DNA from: Gluconobacter vitians
GTDB lineage: Bacteria; Pseudomonadota; Alphaproteobacteria; Acetobacterales; Acetobacteraceae
Assembly: GCF_015244565.1 (NCBI RefSeq)
Contig: NZ_JABCQG010000012.1
Span: 35,766 to 99,765 of the forward strand
DNA: 64,000 bases
Direction: 5' to 3'
In this document: positions 36,399-44,847 of the stretch, in pieces
Numbering within the stretch: position 1 is the first letter of the stretch
Layout of the letters: every line of letters begins with the position of its first letter
Translations under genes and position numbers: made by a program
Notes under the pieces: model-generated
Told to the model about the DNA's origin: nothing
Databases searched by the model: none
Seen by the model: the letters and a program-made list of their open reading frames with translations, nothing else

Positions 36399-37085
36399 TT
36401 ATTCCCGGCGCAGGATGCTGTCGTTTACGAAGGATGCTAGCTTCCCGGCCTTGAAATCGGCCCGCAGACGGTCCTCATCATACTCGTCCCGGACCCAGTC
36501 CAGAAACGGCAGACGCCCTTCGGCTTCCTTCTGATAGCGCAGGAAAAATGCGTCCAGAATGCCCGTGCGCGAGCGGTTGAAATGCCCGAAGCGCCAGTGC
36601 AGCTGCCTCAGCGCATCCTGCGCCGTGCCGCCTTCAAACATCAGCACCAGCCCCGACGCCAGCCCGGCCCGGTCCGCGCCGGACTTGCAGTGCATGAGCA
36701 TGGGGAAGGCGAGTGTCTGGTACATGTCGTAAAAGCGCAGGATGCGGTCCCGGTGCGGCGCCCCCCGGCTCTCGAAAGCCATGTCCAGATGCGTCAGGCC
36801 CAGCTTGGCGCTGGCACCCCGCGACAGCGCATCTGAGCCGCATTTACGATGCCCGCGCAGGTTCACGAGCGTCTTCAGATGCAGGCGTCGTGTCAGGCTG
36901 CGCAGACGTGCAGGCGTGGGATGGTTGCAGCGCCAGACCTTGCCCGGCACGACGGGGGCGAGATTGGTCCAGCCCACCCGGAAGATGGAGTGGTCCACGA
37001 AGAGACTGTCCCACCAGGCGCGGCGCCGCGCGGCGGGAGACGTGATCCGGCCTTCGAACATGGTGAATGCATCCTTGCTGGACAT
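36399..37085 (-). CDS. Dual-specificity/tyrosine phosphatase-like protein
   Basis: 228-aa Cys-dependent phosphatase. Signature loop MHCKSGADRAGLASG (CX5R) preceded by LVNLRGHRKCGSDALS and followed by GHFNRSRTGILDAFFLRY and PFLDWVRDEYDE. No signal peptide. Starts: ATG 37085, or ATG 37061 with AAGGA 10 nt upstream. Convergent with the XRE gene (3-nt gap). Similar proteins occur widely in Acetobacteraceae and other alphaproteobacteria; the substrate (protein, phosphoinositide or other) is not known to me. Confidence 0.8.
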   Translation of the reverse strand: MSSKDAFTMFEGRITSPAARRRAWWDSLFVDHSIFRVGWTNLAPVVPGKVWRCNHPTPARLRSLTRRLHLKTLVNLRGHRKCGSDALSRGASAKLGLTHLDMAFESRGAPHRDRILRFYDMYQTLAFPMLMHCKSGADRAGLASGLVLMFEGGTAQDALRQLHWRFGHFNRSRTGILDAFFLRYQKEAEGRLPFLDWVRDEYDEDRLRADFKAGKLASFVNDSILRRE

Positions 37086-37178
37086 GCCGCTCGGGAGGGG
37101 CGGGCGACGGGAAGAACGCGCTGTGTCCCATCCCGCAAAGGGATGCGTCAACCGCCGAAAAGTGCTATATTGCGTCTC

Positions 37179-37544
37179 ATGCGCTTCGTTTCCCCTTTCC
37201 TCATGCTCTCGTTTCTCGCCACGGCGGGATGCGGGTCCATGTTCAGCGGGCCTGCGCCAGACATGGTCGCCCTCCCGCCACCAGGTGCTGCGCCCGGTCA
37301 CCATTCTCACAGCAGCAGCAGTCACCACCATCAGGGCAGTGGCGTATCCTATGCCGATGATGCGCCTGTGATGGCCATGCCCCCCGGCGCGGAAAGCCCC
37401 ACATCGCCTTCGCATGATACGGCCAGCGGCCCGTCCATGGGTGGCATGTCCTTCGGTGGCCAGGGTGGTTCTGCGGACATTACACCGCACCCGGCAACGC
37501 CCGATACGGAAGTGTCTTACGGGAAAAACAACACGCCTGACTGA
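37179..37544 (+). CDS. Small His/Ser-rich putative lipoprotein
   Basis: 121-aa protein, unrecognised. N-terminal MRFVSPFLMLSFLATAGCGS looks like a lipoprotein signal with Cys18 (Thr at -3 is atypical). The rest is low complexity: GHHSHSSSSHHHQG, then Ser/Gly/Met-rich, ending NNTPD, suggestive of metal binding or disorder. Divergent from the phosphatase gene. Coding nature is supported by the signal peptide only; no ribosome-binding site is obvious. Confidence 0.5.
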   Translation: MRFVSPFLMLSFLATAGCGSMFSGPAPDMVALPPPGAAPGHHSHSSSSHHHQGSGVSYADDAPVMAMPPGAESPTSPSHDTASGPSMGGMSFGGQGGSADITPHPATPDTEVSYGKNNTPD

Positions 37545-37644
37545 CCGGCAGTCCATCAGCGTCTCTTCATGATTGCGTAACTATTGGCGTGGTAGGGAAT
37601 CTGTCCTGAACACGCGCCAAATCCACGCTCTGGAGACCCTGACT

Positions 37645-39213
37645 ATGACTGAGCAGGTCAAGGCAGATATTGCCGAACGACTGCTTTTTCTTGGCATCGG
37701 CGCCGCTGAGAAAGCCCATCTGGCCAGAATCCGTCCGCAGGCGCTGCGGGTTCTGGGTTCTGCACTCGACCGCTTTTATGGCCGCATTCTCCAGACGCCG
37801 GCCCTGAACAGGTTCTTTGCCAACGAGCAGCATCGCAGCGGTGCCCGGAGCCAGCAGGAAAAGCACTGGCGCCGCATTCTTGATGGCGATTTTGGTGCCG
37901 ATTATGTCGAGAGCACTCGCGCCATCGGCAATACCCATGCCCGCATCGGTCTCAAGCCGCAGTGGTATGTCGGCGGCTATGCGCTCCTGATCGAGGGCAT
38001 GGTAACGGATCTGCTCCGTCAGTACTGGCCGGAACCGCGTCGCAGTTTTATGGACCGCCTTCTGCGACGCCCGGCTCAGGGAACCTCTGCCGAGGAGGCT
38101 GCCTCGCAGATCGGCCTGCTCATCCGCTGTGGCCTTCTGGACATGGAGCTGGGTCTTGAGACCTATACCCAGAACCTGGACGTGCGCGAGCGGTCACGGG
38201 CGGAGGGTGAGCGGATCCAGAGTCTCGCTGCGCTTTCGGATGCACTGGCCGAGGCACTGGATCGCATGGCGGGCGGCGACCTGGTTCAACAGATTGATCC
38301 AGCGCTGGAAAATGGCTCAACCCGCATGAGCGCCGCCTTCCACCGTGCCTGTGAAGGGCTTGGCCAGATTGTCCATGCCGTGCGGGAAACGTCAGGGGTT
38401 GTGGAACAACGCGCGCGCGAAATCAGCGGCTCGACAGAGGATATCACCTGCCGTATCGCCGAACAGGTCGATGCGCTGGCAGCCGTGGCGCGCAACATCA
38501 CGGAGTTGACGTCCTCGGTCAAGGAAGTCGCTGACGAGGCCCGTCAGGCCGATACAACGGTGGCCGACTGCTGTCAGGAGACCGAGCAGGGCCGTGATAT
38601 TGTCGGCAAGACGGTTGAGGCCATGGCCAAGATCTCGTCGTCGTCCAACCGGATCGTCCAGATCATCGGCGTGATCGACGAGATCGCGTTCCAGACCAAT
38701 CTTCTGGCGCTCAATGCCGGTGTTGAAGCAGCCCATGCCGGCGATGCGGGACGTGGATTTGCGGTTGTCGCTCAGGAAATCCGGGCTCTGGCCCAGCGGT
38801 CTGCCACGGCCGCCAAGGAAATCAAGTCGCTGATCGCCAGCAGCATGGAAGACGTGCAGCGCGGCGTGCAGATGGTCGACGAAACCGGAACGGCACTGGG
38901 GAATATCAGCACTTCTGTGGAGCGTCTTGGAACGGCCGTGGGGCAGATTGCTTCGGGAGCCGAGGCGCAGGCGAAACGCATCATGGACATCAATGCCAGC
39001 ACAACGCAGCTTGAGTGCGTGACCAAGAGCAATGCATCGATCGTTCATCAGACCAGCAGCGCAAGCCAAAAACTGGTCGGAGATGCCGGCGAACTGACCC
39101 GGGTCGTGCGGAACTTCAAGGTCCGTAAAAGACCGTCACGGTCGTCGCAGCGGATTGCGCCGCTACCCGCTCAGAGAACGCCTTCTCCGACCGGGGCCGC
39201 GGAAACGGTCTGA
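37645..39213 (+). CDS. Globin-coupled chemotaxis transducer (HemAT-like)
   Basis: 522-aa soluble sensor. Residues about 10-165 fit the protoglobin/globin-sensor domain ([20 protein letters not shown]; proximal-His candidate His98 in [18 protein letters not shown]). Then a linker and a methyl-accepting signalling domain with the invariant hairpin tip [20 protein letters not shown], followed by [17 protein letters not shown]. No transmembrane helix, so cytoplasmic. ATG 37645 has GGAG 10 nt upstream. Expected role: oxygen (aerotaxis) sensing through CheA, apt for an obligate aerobe; no che genes nearby. Confidence 0.9.
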   Translation: MTEQVKADIAERLLFLGIGAAEKAHLARIRPQALRVLGSALDRFYGRILQTPALNRFFANEQHRSGARSQQEKHWRRILDGDFGADYVESTRAIGNTHARIGLKPQWYVGGYALLIEGMVTDLLRQYWPEPRRSFMDRLLRRPAQGTSAEEAASQIGLLIRCGLLDMELGLETYTQNLDVRERSRAEGERIQSLAALSDALAEALDRMAGGDLVQQIDPALENGSTRMSAAFHRACEGLGQIVHAVRETSGVVEQRAREISGSTEDITCRIAEQVDALAAVARNITELTSSVKEVADEARQADTTVADCCQETEQGRDIVGKTVEAMAKISSSSNRIVQIIGVIDEIAFQTNLLALNAGVEAAHAGDAGRGFAVVAQEIRALAQRSATAAKEIKSLIASSMEDVQRGVQMVDETGTALGNISTSVERLGTAVGQIASGAEAQAKRIMDINASTTQLECVTKSNASIVHQTSSASQKLVGDAGELTRVVRNFKVRKRPSRSSQRIAPLPAQRTPSPTGAAETV

Positions 39214-39226
39214 TTTCTTCGAAAGA

Positions 39227-39406
39227 TCAGCCTTCGATCTGACGGGCTTCCTCGGGCAGCATGATCGGAATACCGTCCCGGATCGGGAAGGCGAGCTTCG
39301 CCCGGGGGCTGATAAGCTCCTGGGTGTCGCGGTCATAGGTCAGCGGGCCTTTGGTGACCGGACAGACCAGAAGAGACAGGAGGCGGGGGTCGAGTTCTGT
39401 GTTCAT
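39227..39406 (-). CDS. Trm112-family small protein (UPF0434)
   Basis: 59-aa protein not listed by long-ORF scans but clear by translation: begins [20 protein letters not shown], ends EEARQIEG, with [18 protein letters not shown], the Trm112/YcaR signature. One Cys of the usual zinc ribbon is present. Eukaryotic Trm112 activates methyltransferases; the bacterial role is less defined. Begins 2 nt after the LonN gene stop, so third in the operon. Confidence 0.92.
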   Translation of the reverse strand: MNTELDPRLLSLLVCPVTKGPLTYDRDTQELISPRAKLAFPIRDGIPIMLPEEARQIEG

Positions 39407-39408
39407 GA

Positions 39409-40083
39409 CTAATCCATGCCTCTCTCAAGCAGATCCAGCAAGAGCCCGGCACGCTCATCGAGCGTCATGGCTTCCAGAAGAGACTGTTTTTCCACCGGCG
39501 TGAACGGGACAAGCATTGGCAGGACGACCAGCAGCGTCTCATCATCCATATCCTCGATCAGCGGCCAGCTTGCCTGAAGGTCGCGTGAGTCGAGATAGGT
39601 TTTCAGACCTTCCAGCAGCAGGTCACGGTTGATCGGCAGCGGATCTTCTTCAACGAGATCGGCGGCAAATGGTGTCGCGTCGATGACGCCCTCCCGCCAG
39701 CCGCGATCCGTCTGGCTCTCGCGGATCAGGCGGAAGCGGGAAATGCCGAGGAGGGTGACAGTAAACGTCCCATCCACATTTTCAGCGAATTCCGTAATGC
39801 GGCCCAGCGTTCCGGTCCGGTAGAGCAGGGAATGCTCGTCCGTGTCCGGGTCCATGAGGGGCTGGATTACGCCGATCATCCTGCGTCCTGCCAGTACGTC
39901 CTCAAGGAGCGCCACATAAGGCGCCTCAAAGACCATCAGGGGCAGATGCCCGCCTGGCAGAAGCAGTGCCCCTGATAGCGGAAACAGACCAACGCGTGGC
40001 GGAATATCCGCAAGCGTGAGTTCCGTCAGCGGTGGAGCGCGGCGAGGCAACTCGTTGGACAGAAAGTCGGGCGATTCAGTCAT
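39409..40083 (-). CDS. Stand-alone Lon N-terminal (LonN/PUA-like) domain protein
   Basis: 224-aa protein consisting of the Lon substrate-binding domain without ATPase or protease parts: [57 protein letters not shown]. Lies between the thioredoxin/TPR gene (4 nt upstream) and trm112 (2 nt). Possible adaptor or substrate-recognition protein; no biochemical role is established. Confidence 0.9.
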   Translation of the reverse strand: MTESPDFLSNELPRRAPPLTELTLADIPPRVGLFPLSGALLLPGGHLPLMVFEAPYVALLEDVLAGRRMIGVIQPLMDPDTDEHSLLYRTGTLGRITEFAENVDGTFTVTLLGISRFRLIRESQTDRGWREGVIDATPFAADLVEEDPLPINRDLLLEGLKTYLDSRDLQASWPLIEDMDDETLLVVLPMLVPFTPVEKQSLLEAMTLDERAGLLLDLLERGMD

Positions 40084-40087
40084 CGGC

Positions 40088-41041
40088 TCACGAAAACAGA
40101 AGGGAGGAGAGTTTGCGTCGTGCGGTCAGCGTATCAGGATCCGTATGTCCCCATGCTTCGAAAAAGCGCAGAAGCTCCGTTTTGGCCGCACCATCATTCC
40201 AGTTGCGGTCCCTGCGGAGGATGTCCAGCAGGGTGTCGGCCGCTTCCGCCCGCTGGCCTGCGCCATTGAGCGCGGCCGCCAGTTTGAGGCGCAGATCGAA
40301 ATCGTCGGGTGCAGCCGCGCTCTGCTGACGCAGCGTGTCGAGTTCGGACGCGGCTTTTTCGCCCTCGGTATAGAGTGCCAGCGCAGCACGGGCCCCGGTG
40401 ATCTCGGGATGGGCGTCCAGTTTCGTCGGGACCTGGGCAGAGGCATCCGCAGCCGCTTCCGGCTCCTTCAGGGCTATGAGCGCGCGGATCATGCCGCCCC
40501 AGGCTTCCGGACTTTCAGGCTCGGCTTCCAGAAGCTGCGAGAAGAGGCCAGCCGCCTGATCCGCGTGTCCGTCGGATAGCGCCTGACGGGCAGCCGACAG
40601 GATTTCGGTGGCAGGCATGACGTCACCGGCGAGCTTGAGAAGCGACTCCACAAACCGGCGGATTTCGCTTTCCGGCTGGGCACCCTGGAAAAGATCGAGC
40701 ACCTGACCTTTCCAGAAGGCCACCACGACGGGAATGGACTGAAGCGGCAGACCCAGCTGTCCAAGCTGTGCGGCGAGGGCCTTGTTGGCCTCCACGTCCA
40801 CCTTGACGAGCCGGACGCGGCCCCCGGCGGCACGAACGACCTTTTCAAGAACGGGGGTGAGCTGCTTGCACGGGCCGCACCACGGCGCCCAGAAATCGAC
40901 CAGAACCGGGATTGTCCGGCTGGCTTCCACGACGTCTGCCATGAAGCTGGACTGATCGGCGTCAATGATCGTGGCGGTTCCATTGGCAGGCGCGCCTGCG
41001 GGGGATTGGCCAATCAGGTGTTCGTCGAATGTGCTGCTCAT
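40088..41041 (-). CDS. Thioredoxin-TPR co-chaperone (CnoX/YbbN-like)
   Basis: 317-aa protein: thioredoxin domain with an intact redox motif APWCGPC (Cys55/Cys58), then tandem TPR-type helices (AARQALSDGHADQAAGLFSQ; RLKLAAALNGAGQRAEAADT). E. coli CnoX has SxxC and acts as holdase feeding GroEL; the WCGPC version suggests oxidoreductase activity too, as in Caulobacter. First gene of the operon with lonN and trm112. Confidence 0.92.
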   Translation of the reverse strand: MSSTFDEHLIGQSPAGAPANGTATIIDADQSSFMADVVEASRTIPVLVDFWAPWCGPCKQLTPVLEKVVRAAGGRVRLVKVDVEANKALAAQLGQLGLPLQSIPVVVAFWKGQVLDLFQGAQPESEIRRFVESLLKLAGDVMPATEILSAARQALSDGHADQAAGLFSQLLEAEPESPEAWGGMIRALIALKEPEAAADASAQVPTKLDAHPEITGARAALALYTEGEKAASELDTLRQQSAAAPDDFDLRLKLAAALNGAGQRAEAADTLLDILRRDRNWNDGAAKTELLRFFEAWGHTDPDTLTARRKLSSLLFS

Positions 41042-41169
41042 GGGGTCAGAACCGTTCGCTGGGAAGAAAAGTTACCTGAAAGATCGGGTGCACAGGAGCC
41101 GTGTGCAAGTCCGTAAGCTGTCACCATGGTTATGGAACAGGATATTGCGCTGGAAATGAAAAATCCCTC

Positions 41170-41198
41170 TTGCGCGATGGCTCTGATTCGGTCATAAG
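41170..41198 (+). promoter_or_regulatory. Promoter of first tRNA-Gly
   Basis: TTGCGC (41170-41175), 17-bp spacer, CATAAG (41193-41198), 15 bp before the tRNA. The same layout precedes the second tRNA, which supports it. Confidence 0.75.
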
Positions 41199-41212
41199 CC
41201 CCTCCACGGAGT

Positions 41213-41287
41213 GCGGGCGTAGCTCAGGGGTAGAGCACAACCTTGCCAAGGTTGGGGTCGTGGGTTCGAATCCCATCGCCCGCTCCA
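41213..41287 (+). tRNA. tRNA-Gly (GCC), copy 1
   Basis: 75-nt cloverleaf with encoded CCA. Acceptor GCGGGCG/CGCCCGC, D-arm GCTC...GAGC, anticodon stem CAACC/GGTTG around TTGCCAA (anticodon GCC), T-arm GTGGG TTCGAAT CCCAT, discriminator T. Followed by its own terminator. Confidence 0.98.
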
Positions 41288-41290
41288 TCG

Positions 41291-41317
41291 AAAAAGGCAC
41301 CTTCGGGTGCCTTTTTT
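41291..41317 (+). terminator. Terminator of tRNA-Gly copy 1
   Basis: AAAAAGGCACC-TTCG-GGTGCCTTTTTT, perfect stem with UUCG tetraloop and T-run, 3 nt after the CCA end. Confidence 0.95.
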
Positions 41318-41391
41318 CGTTTCCGGTATTTTTTCGAACAGGTCTTGGACGTCCCGTCTGAACTGTGACGCCGCTACGGCATTTTCCCCTC

Positions 41392-41420
41392 TTGCACGCC
41401 GCTCAGGATTCGGTCATAAG
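41392..41420 (+). promoter_or_regulatory. Promoter of second tRNA-Gly
   Basis: TTGCAC (41392-41397), 17-bp spacer, CATAAG (41415-41420), again 15 bp before the tRNA. Confidence 0.75.
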
Positions 41421-41434
41421 CCGTCCCACGGAGT

Positions 41435-41509
41435 GCGGGCGTAGCTCAGGGGTAGAGCACAACCTTGCCAAGGTTGGGGTCGTGGGTTCGAATCCCATCG
41501 CCCGCTCCA
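41435..41509 (+). tRNA. tRNA-Gly (GCC), copy 2
   Basis: Identical in sequence to copy 1 over 75 nt including CCA; starts 222 bp downstream of it. Anticodon GCC. Confidence 0.98.
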
Positions 41510-41829
41510 GTGACATTTCCAGAATACTGAAAATCATGGGTCAGCCTTTTTAGGAAGGCTTTCTGCTGCCCGGGAATCTGCGCCGGCTGCATGTCCAGGC
41601 ACGGATCGTCATATGGATTGTGTTGAATGCCCCGCTATCGGGCGGCCATCTTGTCCGTGCAATTTCCTGCAGTGACTTCAGACACATCATGATCCGGTGA
41701 CGGCGCTCAGCCTGTTTGTGCCGCGCGTTGTAGTCCGGGACTCCGTCAGCAAACGGCGGGTTGGACCGCTGCACTGGGAATGTCCGGGAAGCTGCGTGTG
41801 AGGCAGTGCTTCCCGGATAACGTTGTAAC
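41510..41829. other. Gene-free gap between tRNA-Gly and oprB
   Basis: 320 bp with no supported gene. Contains a weak hairpin AGCCTT/AAGGCT (41543-41560) that could end the tRNA transcript and a strong dyad at 41783-41817 close to the oprB stop. A reverse ORF across it has no recognisable motif and overlaps oprB, so I do not call it. Confidence 0.5.
41783..41817 (-). terminator. Hairpin downstream of oprB
   Basis: Perfect 10-bp arms TCCGGGAAGC / GCTTCCCGGA, 15-nt interior, 12 nt beyond the oprB stop. No T-run; probable mRNA 3'-end structure or weak terminator. Confidence 0.6.
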
Positions 41830-43434
41830 TCAGAAGAACTGGATGTGGCTCTTGAAGCCGAGCATCGCAGCGTCCTTGAGGGATTTCTGCGCGCCGGGGC
41901 GGAAGAAGTACTGGAAGTCCGGTGCGAAGGTAATGCCGCGAAGCACATGGATGCGGTAGGTCGCTTCAAGCACTTCGCCAAATGTCTGCGGCGTCAGGGA
42001 CCCGGCCATGAGGGGCAGTCCGTACATGGCCTGCAGACGTTCCGTGGCCGTGGCATTCTTGGAAACGCGCACATAGGTGAAGTTGATACCGATCGTATCC
42101 AGCGGGCGGGATGCCCAGAATCCGCTGTCGATCAGACCTGCGGAATACTGCTGTGCCCTGAGCTGGGTGCGGGGGCTGTTGGCATACATGCCGCCCAGCA
42201 GGATCAGGCCTGCATCAGCATTGCCCTTGACGCGATGGCGCCAGACCATCTGGTCCGCCAGGGCCCAGGCCGACCATGAATAGTTCAGGGTGCGGGCGGG
42301 GTTTCCGGTCAGAACATAGGGCTGTCCGTTTGCGTCGTAATAGTTGTCCTTGTGGGGCGCGTTGTCGATCGCATAGCCGACCTTGTAATGGCCGGGCAGC
42401 TTGTCTTTGCCGAACAGCGGCTCCCAGCCGGCTTCCATCGGGATGGCTTCGCCGTGGATGTCCGCGCCGTTGAACTTGAAGCCCGTACGGTACTGCACGT
42501 TGTTGTAAATACCCGCCTGCGAGAAATAGACGCCGGTCTGGATATAGGTGCTGGTGGTCGGACGTGTCCGCACGCGGAAGGCCCAGCTGGCATCCGGATA
42601 GGACGAATGGGTGATGTTGTCGGAAGACGCTTTGGGGTTTCCGCAGAACGCGTTGTTCTGGAAGGTGCAGTAGAGCGGGCTGGCCGAGAAATCGTTCAGC
42701 AGCGGAATACGGCCGCCCGCCAGGTCCACACGGCCCTTGGCAATGGTCTCTTCCGCATAGGCGTAAACGAGATGGACGACCACATTGCCGCCGGCACCGT
42801 AGATTTCGGAGCTCGGGTTGAGGTTGTCACCAAACATGCGGCTGGCGGGGATGCCGTACCGGCCGACGACAAGCGCATGGGTCGAGAAGCCGCGCACATT
42901 GGCGAGCTTTTCCCAGTCGATGTCGTTCTCAAGGCTGTACTGGCCGGCATTGCTGCTGCCCTGACGCAGGCCATAGCCCGGGGTCGGGCTGGTGATGGCG
43001 CCCGAAAATTCGTTGGTCGTATCCATCATGATGGCCACGCCACGATCCCGCAGCCAGGTGTTCCAGCCGAACGGATCGGTCAGGATGGCTTCCGGATGCG
43101 GTAGGGGCGGGACCCATTCATTGCCGAAATAGATCTGGTTCAGCGGCGTGTTGACGCGCTCGCTGGGGAGTTCGGAGTTTTCGGAAGGCCAGACAACCGA
43201 CGTGCTGGCCTGCTGCGGGGCCGTGACCTGGATCTGGGTGATCTTCTTGTCAGGGCTGTAGCTCTGGGCTGTTGAGGGCGCCAGGCTCACACTGGAGCCC
43301 GTGCCGGAGGTCGAGGAGGACTGTGCGGTGCCGTTCTGGGCCGTGGTGCTTGTGGCTCCAAGGCTCTGGGCAATTGCGCAGGACGGAAGAAACGTGACCA
43401 GGCAGAGAGCTGCGTGGATATGGACTCGAGACAA
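41830..43434 (-). CDS. oprB: OprB-family carbohydrate-selective porin
   Basis: 534-aa outer-membrane porin for sugar entry. Signal peptide ending near CAIAQ-S, then a roughly 60-residue Ser/Thr/Gln-rich linker, then the OprB barrel: WVPPLPHPEAILTDPFGWN, LRDRGVAIMMDTTNEFSGA, TRPTSTYIQTGVYF, ending in a C-terminal Phe (SHIQFF), the usual barrel-insertion signal. Acetic acid bacteria carry several OprB copies to feed periplasmic dehydrogenases. The promoter region holds a GntR(LacI-type)-like operator. Confidence 0.93.
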   Translation of the reverse strand: MSRVHIHAALCLVTFLPSCAIAQSLGATSTTAQNGTAQSSSTSGTGSSVSLAPSTAQSYSPDKKITQIQVTAPQQASTSVVWPSENSELPSERVNTPLNQIYFGNEWVPPLPHPEAILTDPFGWNTWLRDRGVAIMMDTTNEFSGAITSPTPGYGLRQGSSNAGQYSLENDIDWEKLANVRGFSTHALVVGRYGIPASRMFGDNLNPSSEIYGAGGNVVVHLVYAYAEETIAKGRVDLAGGRIPLLNDFSASPLYCTFQNNAFCGNPKASSDNITHSSYPDASWAFRVRTRPTTSTYIQTGVYFSQAGIYNNVQYRTGFKFNGADIHGEAIPMEAGWEPLFGKDKLPGHYKVGYAIDNAPHKDNYYDANGQPYVLTGNPARTLNYSWSAWALADQMVWRHRVKGNADAGLILLGGMYANSPRTQLRAQQYSAGLIDSGFWASRPLDTIGINFTYVRVSKNATATERLQAMYGLPLMAGSLTPQTFGEVLEATYRIHVLRGITFAPDFQYFFRPGAQKSLKDAAMLGFKSHIQFF

Positions 43435-43482
43435 GCCGCTGATTCCTTGGAAAGCAGGTTAGCATCGCCGCGATAACACACA

Positions 43483-43494
43483 TTTACCGGTAAA
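43483..43494. promoter_or_regulatory. LacI/GntR-type operator upstream of oprB
   Basis: TTTACCGGTAAA, a perfect 12-bp palindrome 49 bp before the oprB start and downstream of the likely start site. Its core TTACCGGTAA equals the centre of the E. coli gluconate repressor (GntR, LacI family) operator ATGTTACCGGTAACAT. Confidence 0.6.
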
Positions 43495-43520
43495 GATCAT
43501 AAAATAATGTTACTTGTATC

Positions 43521-43545
43521 ATTATAGATCACAAATAGATGTGAT
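43521..43545 (-). promoter_or_regulatory. oprB promoter -10 box with adjoining palindrome
   Basis: On the reverse strand a perfect TATAAT (43521-43526) is immediately preceded by the palindrome ATCACA-N6-TGTGAT (43528-43545), i.e. a regulator site inside the -10/-35 spacer. No good -35 hexamer, which suggests activator dependence or an occluding repressor. Confidence 0.5.
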
Positions 43546-43555
43546 AATGAACAAA

Positions 43556-43589
43556 AAAGCCCCTGTCTTCCGAAGGAGACAGGGGCTTT
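43556..43589 (-). terminator. Terminator of ppa
   Basis: 13-bp perfect stem AAAGCCCCTGTCT / AGACAGGGGCTTT, 8-nt loop; on the reverse strand it ends in TTTTTT. Lies 20 nt after the ppa stop. Confidence 0.93.
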
Positions 43590-43608
43590 AGACGGAAAAA
43601 ACCGTCGA

Positions 43609-44130
43609 TTACTTGGCGGCGTCGCGCGCTGCCATGATGACTTCGCCTGCTGCGGCCTTGTCGGCCCAGCCCGTCACCTTGACCCACTTGTTGGGCTCGA
43701 GATCCTTGTAACGCTCGAAGAAATGCGTGATCGCCTTCTTCGTGATCTCCGGCAGGTCGTCCACGGAATGCACGTTGGTGAACTGCGGATGCACCTTGTC
43801 GTGCGGGACGCAGATGATCTTCTCGTCCTGTCCGCTCTCGTCTTCCATCTTCAGCATGCCGATCGGACGGGCACGGATCACGGAGCCCGGCACAACGGCG
43901 GCAGGCGTCAGGACAAGGGCGTCGGCCGGATCGCCATCGGCGGCCAGCGTGCCCGGAATGAAGCCGTAAGCGGCCGGATAGGCCATCGGCGTGAAGAGGA
44001 AACGGTCAACGATGAGCGCACCGCTGTCCTTGTCCACTTCGTACTTCACCTGCGAACCCTGCGGGATTTCGATGACGACATTGATGTCGTTGGGCAGGTC
44101 CTTGCCGGGCGAGATCTTGGAAACGTCCAT
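43609..44130 (-). CDS. ppa: Inorganic pyrophosphatase (family I)
   Basis: Hydrolyses PPi to drive biosynthesis. 173 aa; [17 protein letters not shown], then [20 protein letters not shown] with the catalytic Asp pair and [24 protein letters not shown] 44130 ([10 protein letters not shown]) is favoured, with AGGAC 8 nt upstream and matching homologue starts; ATG 44139 is the alternative. Flanked by terminators on both sides, so monocistronic. Confidence 0.95.
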   Translation of the reverse strand: MDVSKISPGKDLPNDINVVIEIPQGSQVKYEVDKDSGALIVDRFLFTPMAYPAAYGFIPGTLAADGDPADALVLTPAAVVPGSVIRARPIGMLKMEDESGQDEKIICVPHDKVHPQFTNVHSVDDLPEITKKAITHFFERYKDLEPNKWVKVTGWADKAAAGEVIMAARDAAK

Positions 44131-44240
44131 GATGTTCATGTCCTGAACTGTTTGGAGAGGCGGGGATATTACCGGCGCCCGTGGCCTCTGCCCAGAGTGG
44201 AAAGGGGAGAAGTCCGGCCCGGTCGTATGAAGTGGGCATA

Positions 44241-44272
44241 AAAAAACTCCCCATACCGTCCGGCATGGGGAG
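44241..44272 (-). terminator. Terminator of the small secreted-protein gene
   Basis: CTCCCCAT / ATGGGGAG stem, 10-nt interior that can pair further (GCC/GGA-C), with six T on the reverse strand. 31 nt after that gene's stop. Confidence 0.9.
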
Positions 44273-44303
44273 CTTTCGAAGATCCGGTCCCTGCGAAAGG
44301 GGT

Positions 44304-44705
44304 TCAGAGCATCGGCTGTGCGGCCTTGACGGCGGCATGACAGGCGGCGCGGCGGTCGTCTTCGTTCGTGTAGGCCACGAGGTAGTAGCGCTTGCCGTTG
44401 CTGTCGAAATAACCGGCGGAACCAAGGGCGTAGTCGAAGTTGCCGACTGTCTGCTCGGTTGCCTTGTACTTCTCGCTCAGTCCGTAAAGGACGGGATTGC
44501 CCTCGTCATAGGACACGTACTGCTGCTCGACGCAGTAGTTCATGATGCCGGCAAGGTTGGTGGGCGACACGCCCGTGAAGTCCTTGCCGGGCGTACCCTG
44601 GACGGCCGGCGGAGGCGGGGGGGACTGTTCCTGTGCCATGGCAGCCTGGGAAGCCAGACCCAGCCCGAGGGCGAGGCCGAGGACGGGCACGATACGACGA
44701 AACAT
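44304..44705 (-). CDS. Small exported protein, possibly DUF2501 (YjjA-like)
   Basis: 133-aa protein with a signal peptide ending AAMAQ-E, a Pro-run ([11 protein letters not shown]), then [20 protein letters not shown] and [15 protein letters not shown], ending [12 protein letters not shown]. The YCVxxxY and DYxLGSxGxF pattern resembles DUF2501, but I cannot confirm it. Two cysteines may form a disulfide. ATG 44705 with AAGGA 8 nt upstream. Own terminator. Function unknown. Confidence 0.8.
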   Translation of the reverse strand: MFRRIVPVLGLALGLGLASQAAMAQEQSPPPPPAVQGTPGKDFTGVSPTNLAGIMNYCVEQQYVSYDEGNPVLYGLSEKYKATEQTVGNFDYALGSAGYFDSNGKRYYLVAYTNEDDRRAACHAAVKAAQPML

Positions 44706-44847
44706 CACGGTATCCTTAGTTCTGAAACCCTGTCGTCCGCGGTCACCCGCGGCTGAAACCGAAACATTCCCCCGTTTTCCGCAAAAGGGAAGTGTGTTTC
44801 AGAACATTTCTTCGTGATCAGTTCGTGAGAATTGTGTCAGGCCGGAC

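Noticed and set aside
41550..41981. 143-aa reverse ORF overlapping the end of oprB
   Set aside because: Overlaps a firm gene, crosses its hairpin and has no conserved segment. Considered as an integrase remnant at the tRNA-Gly but no motif supports this.
43528..43545. ATCACA-N6-TGTGAT as a CRP/FNR site
   Set aside because: The half-sites are in the reverse order (TCACA then TGTGA) relative to the CRP consensus TGTGA-N6-TCACA, so I list it only as an unidentified palindrome.
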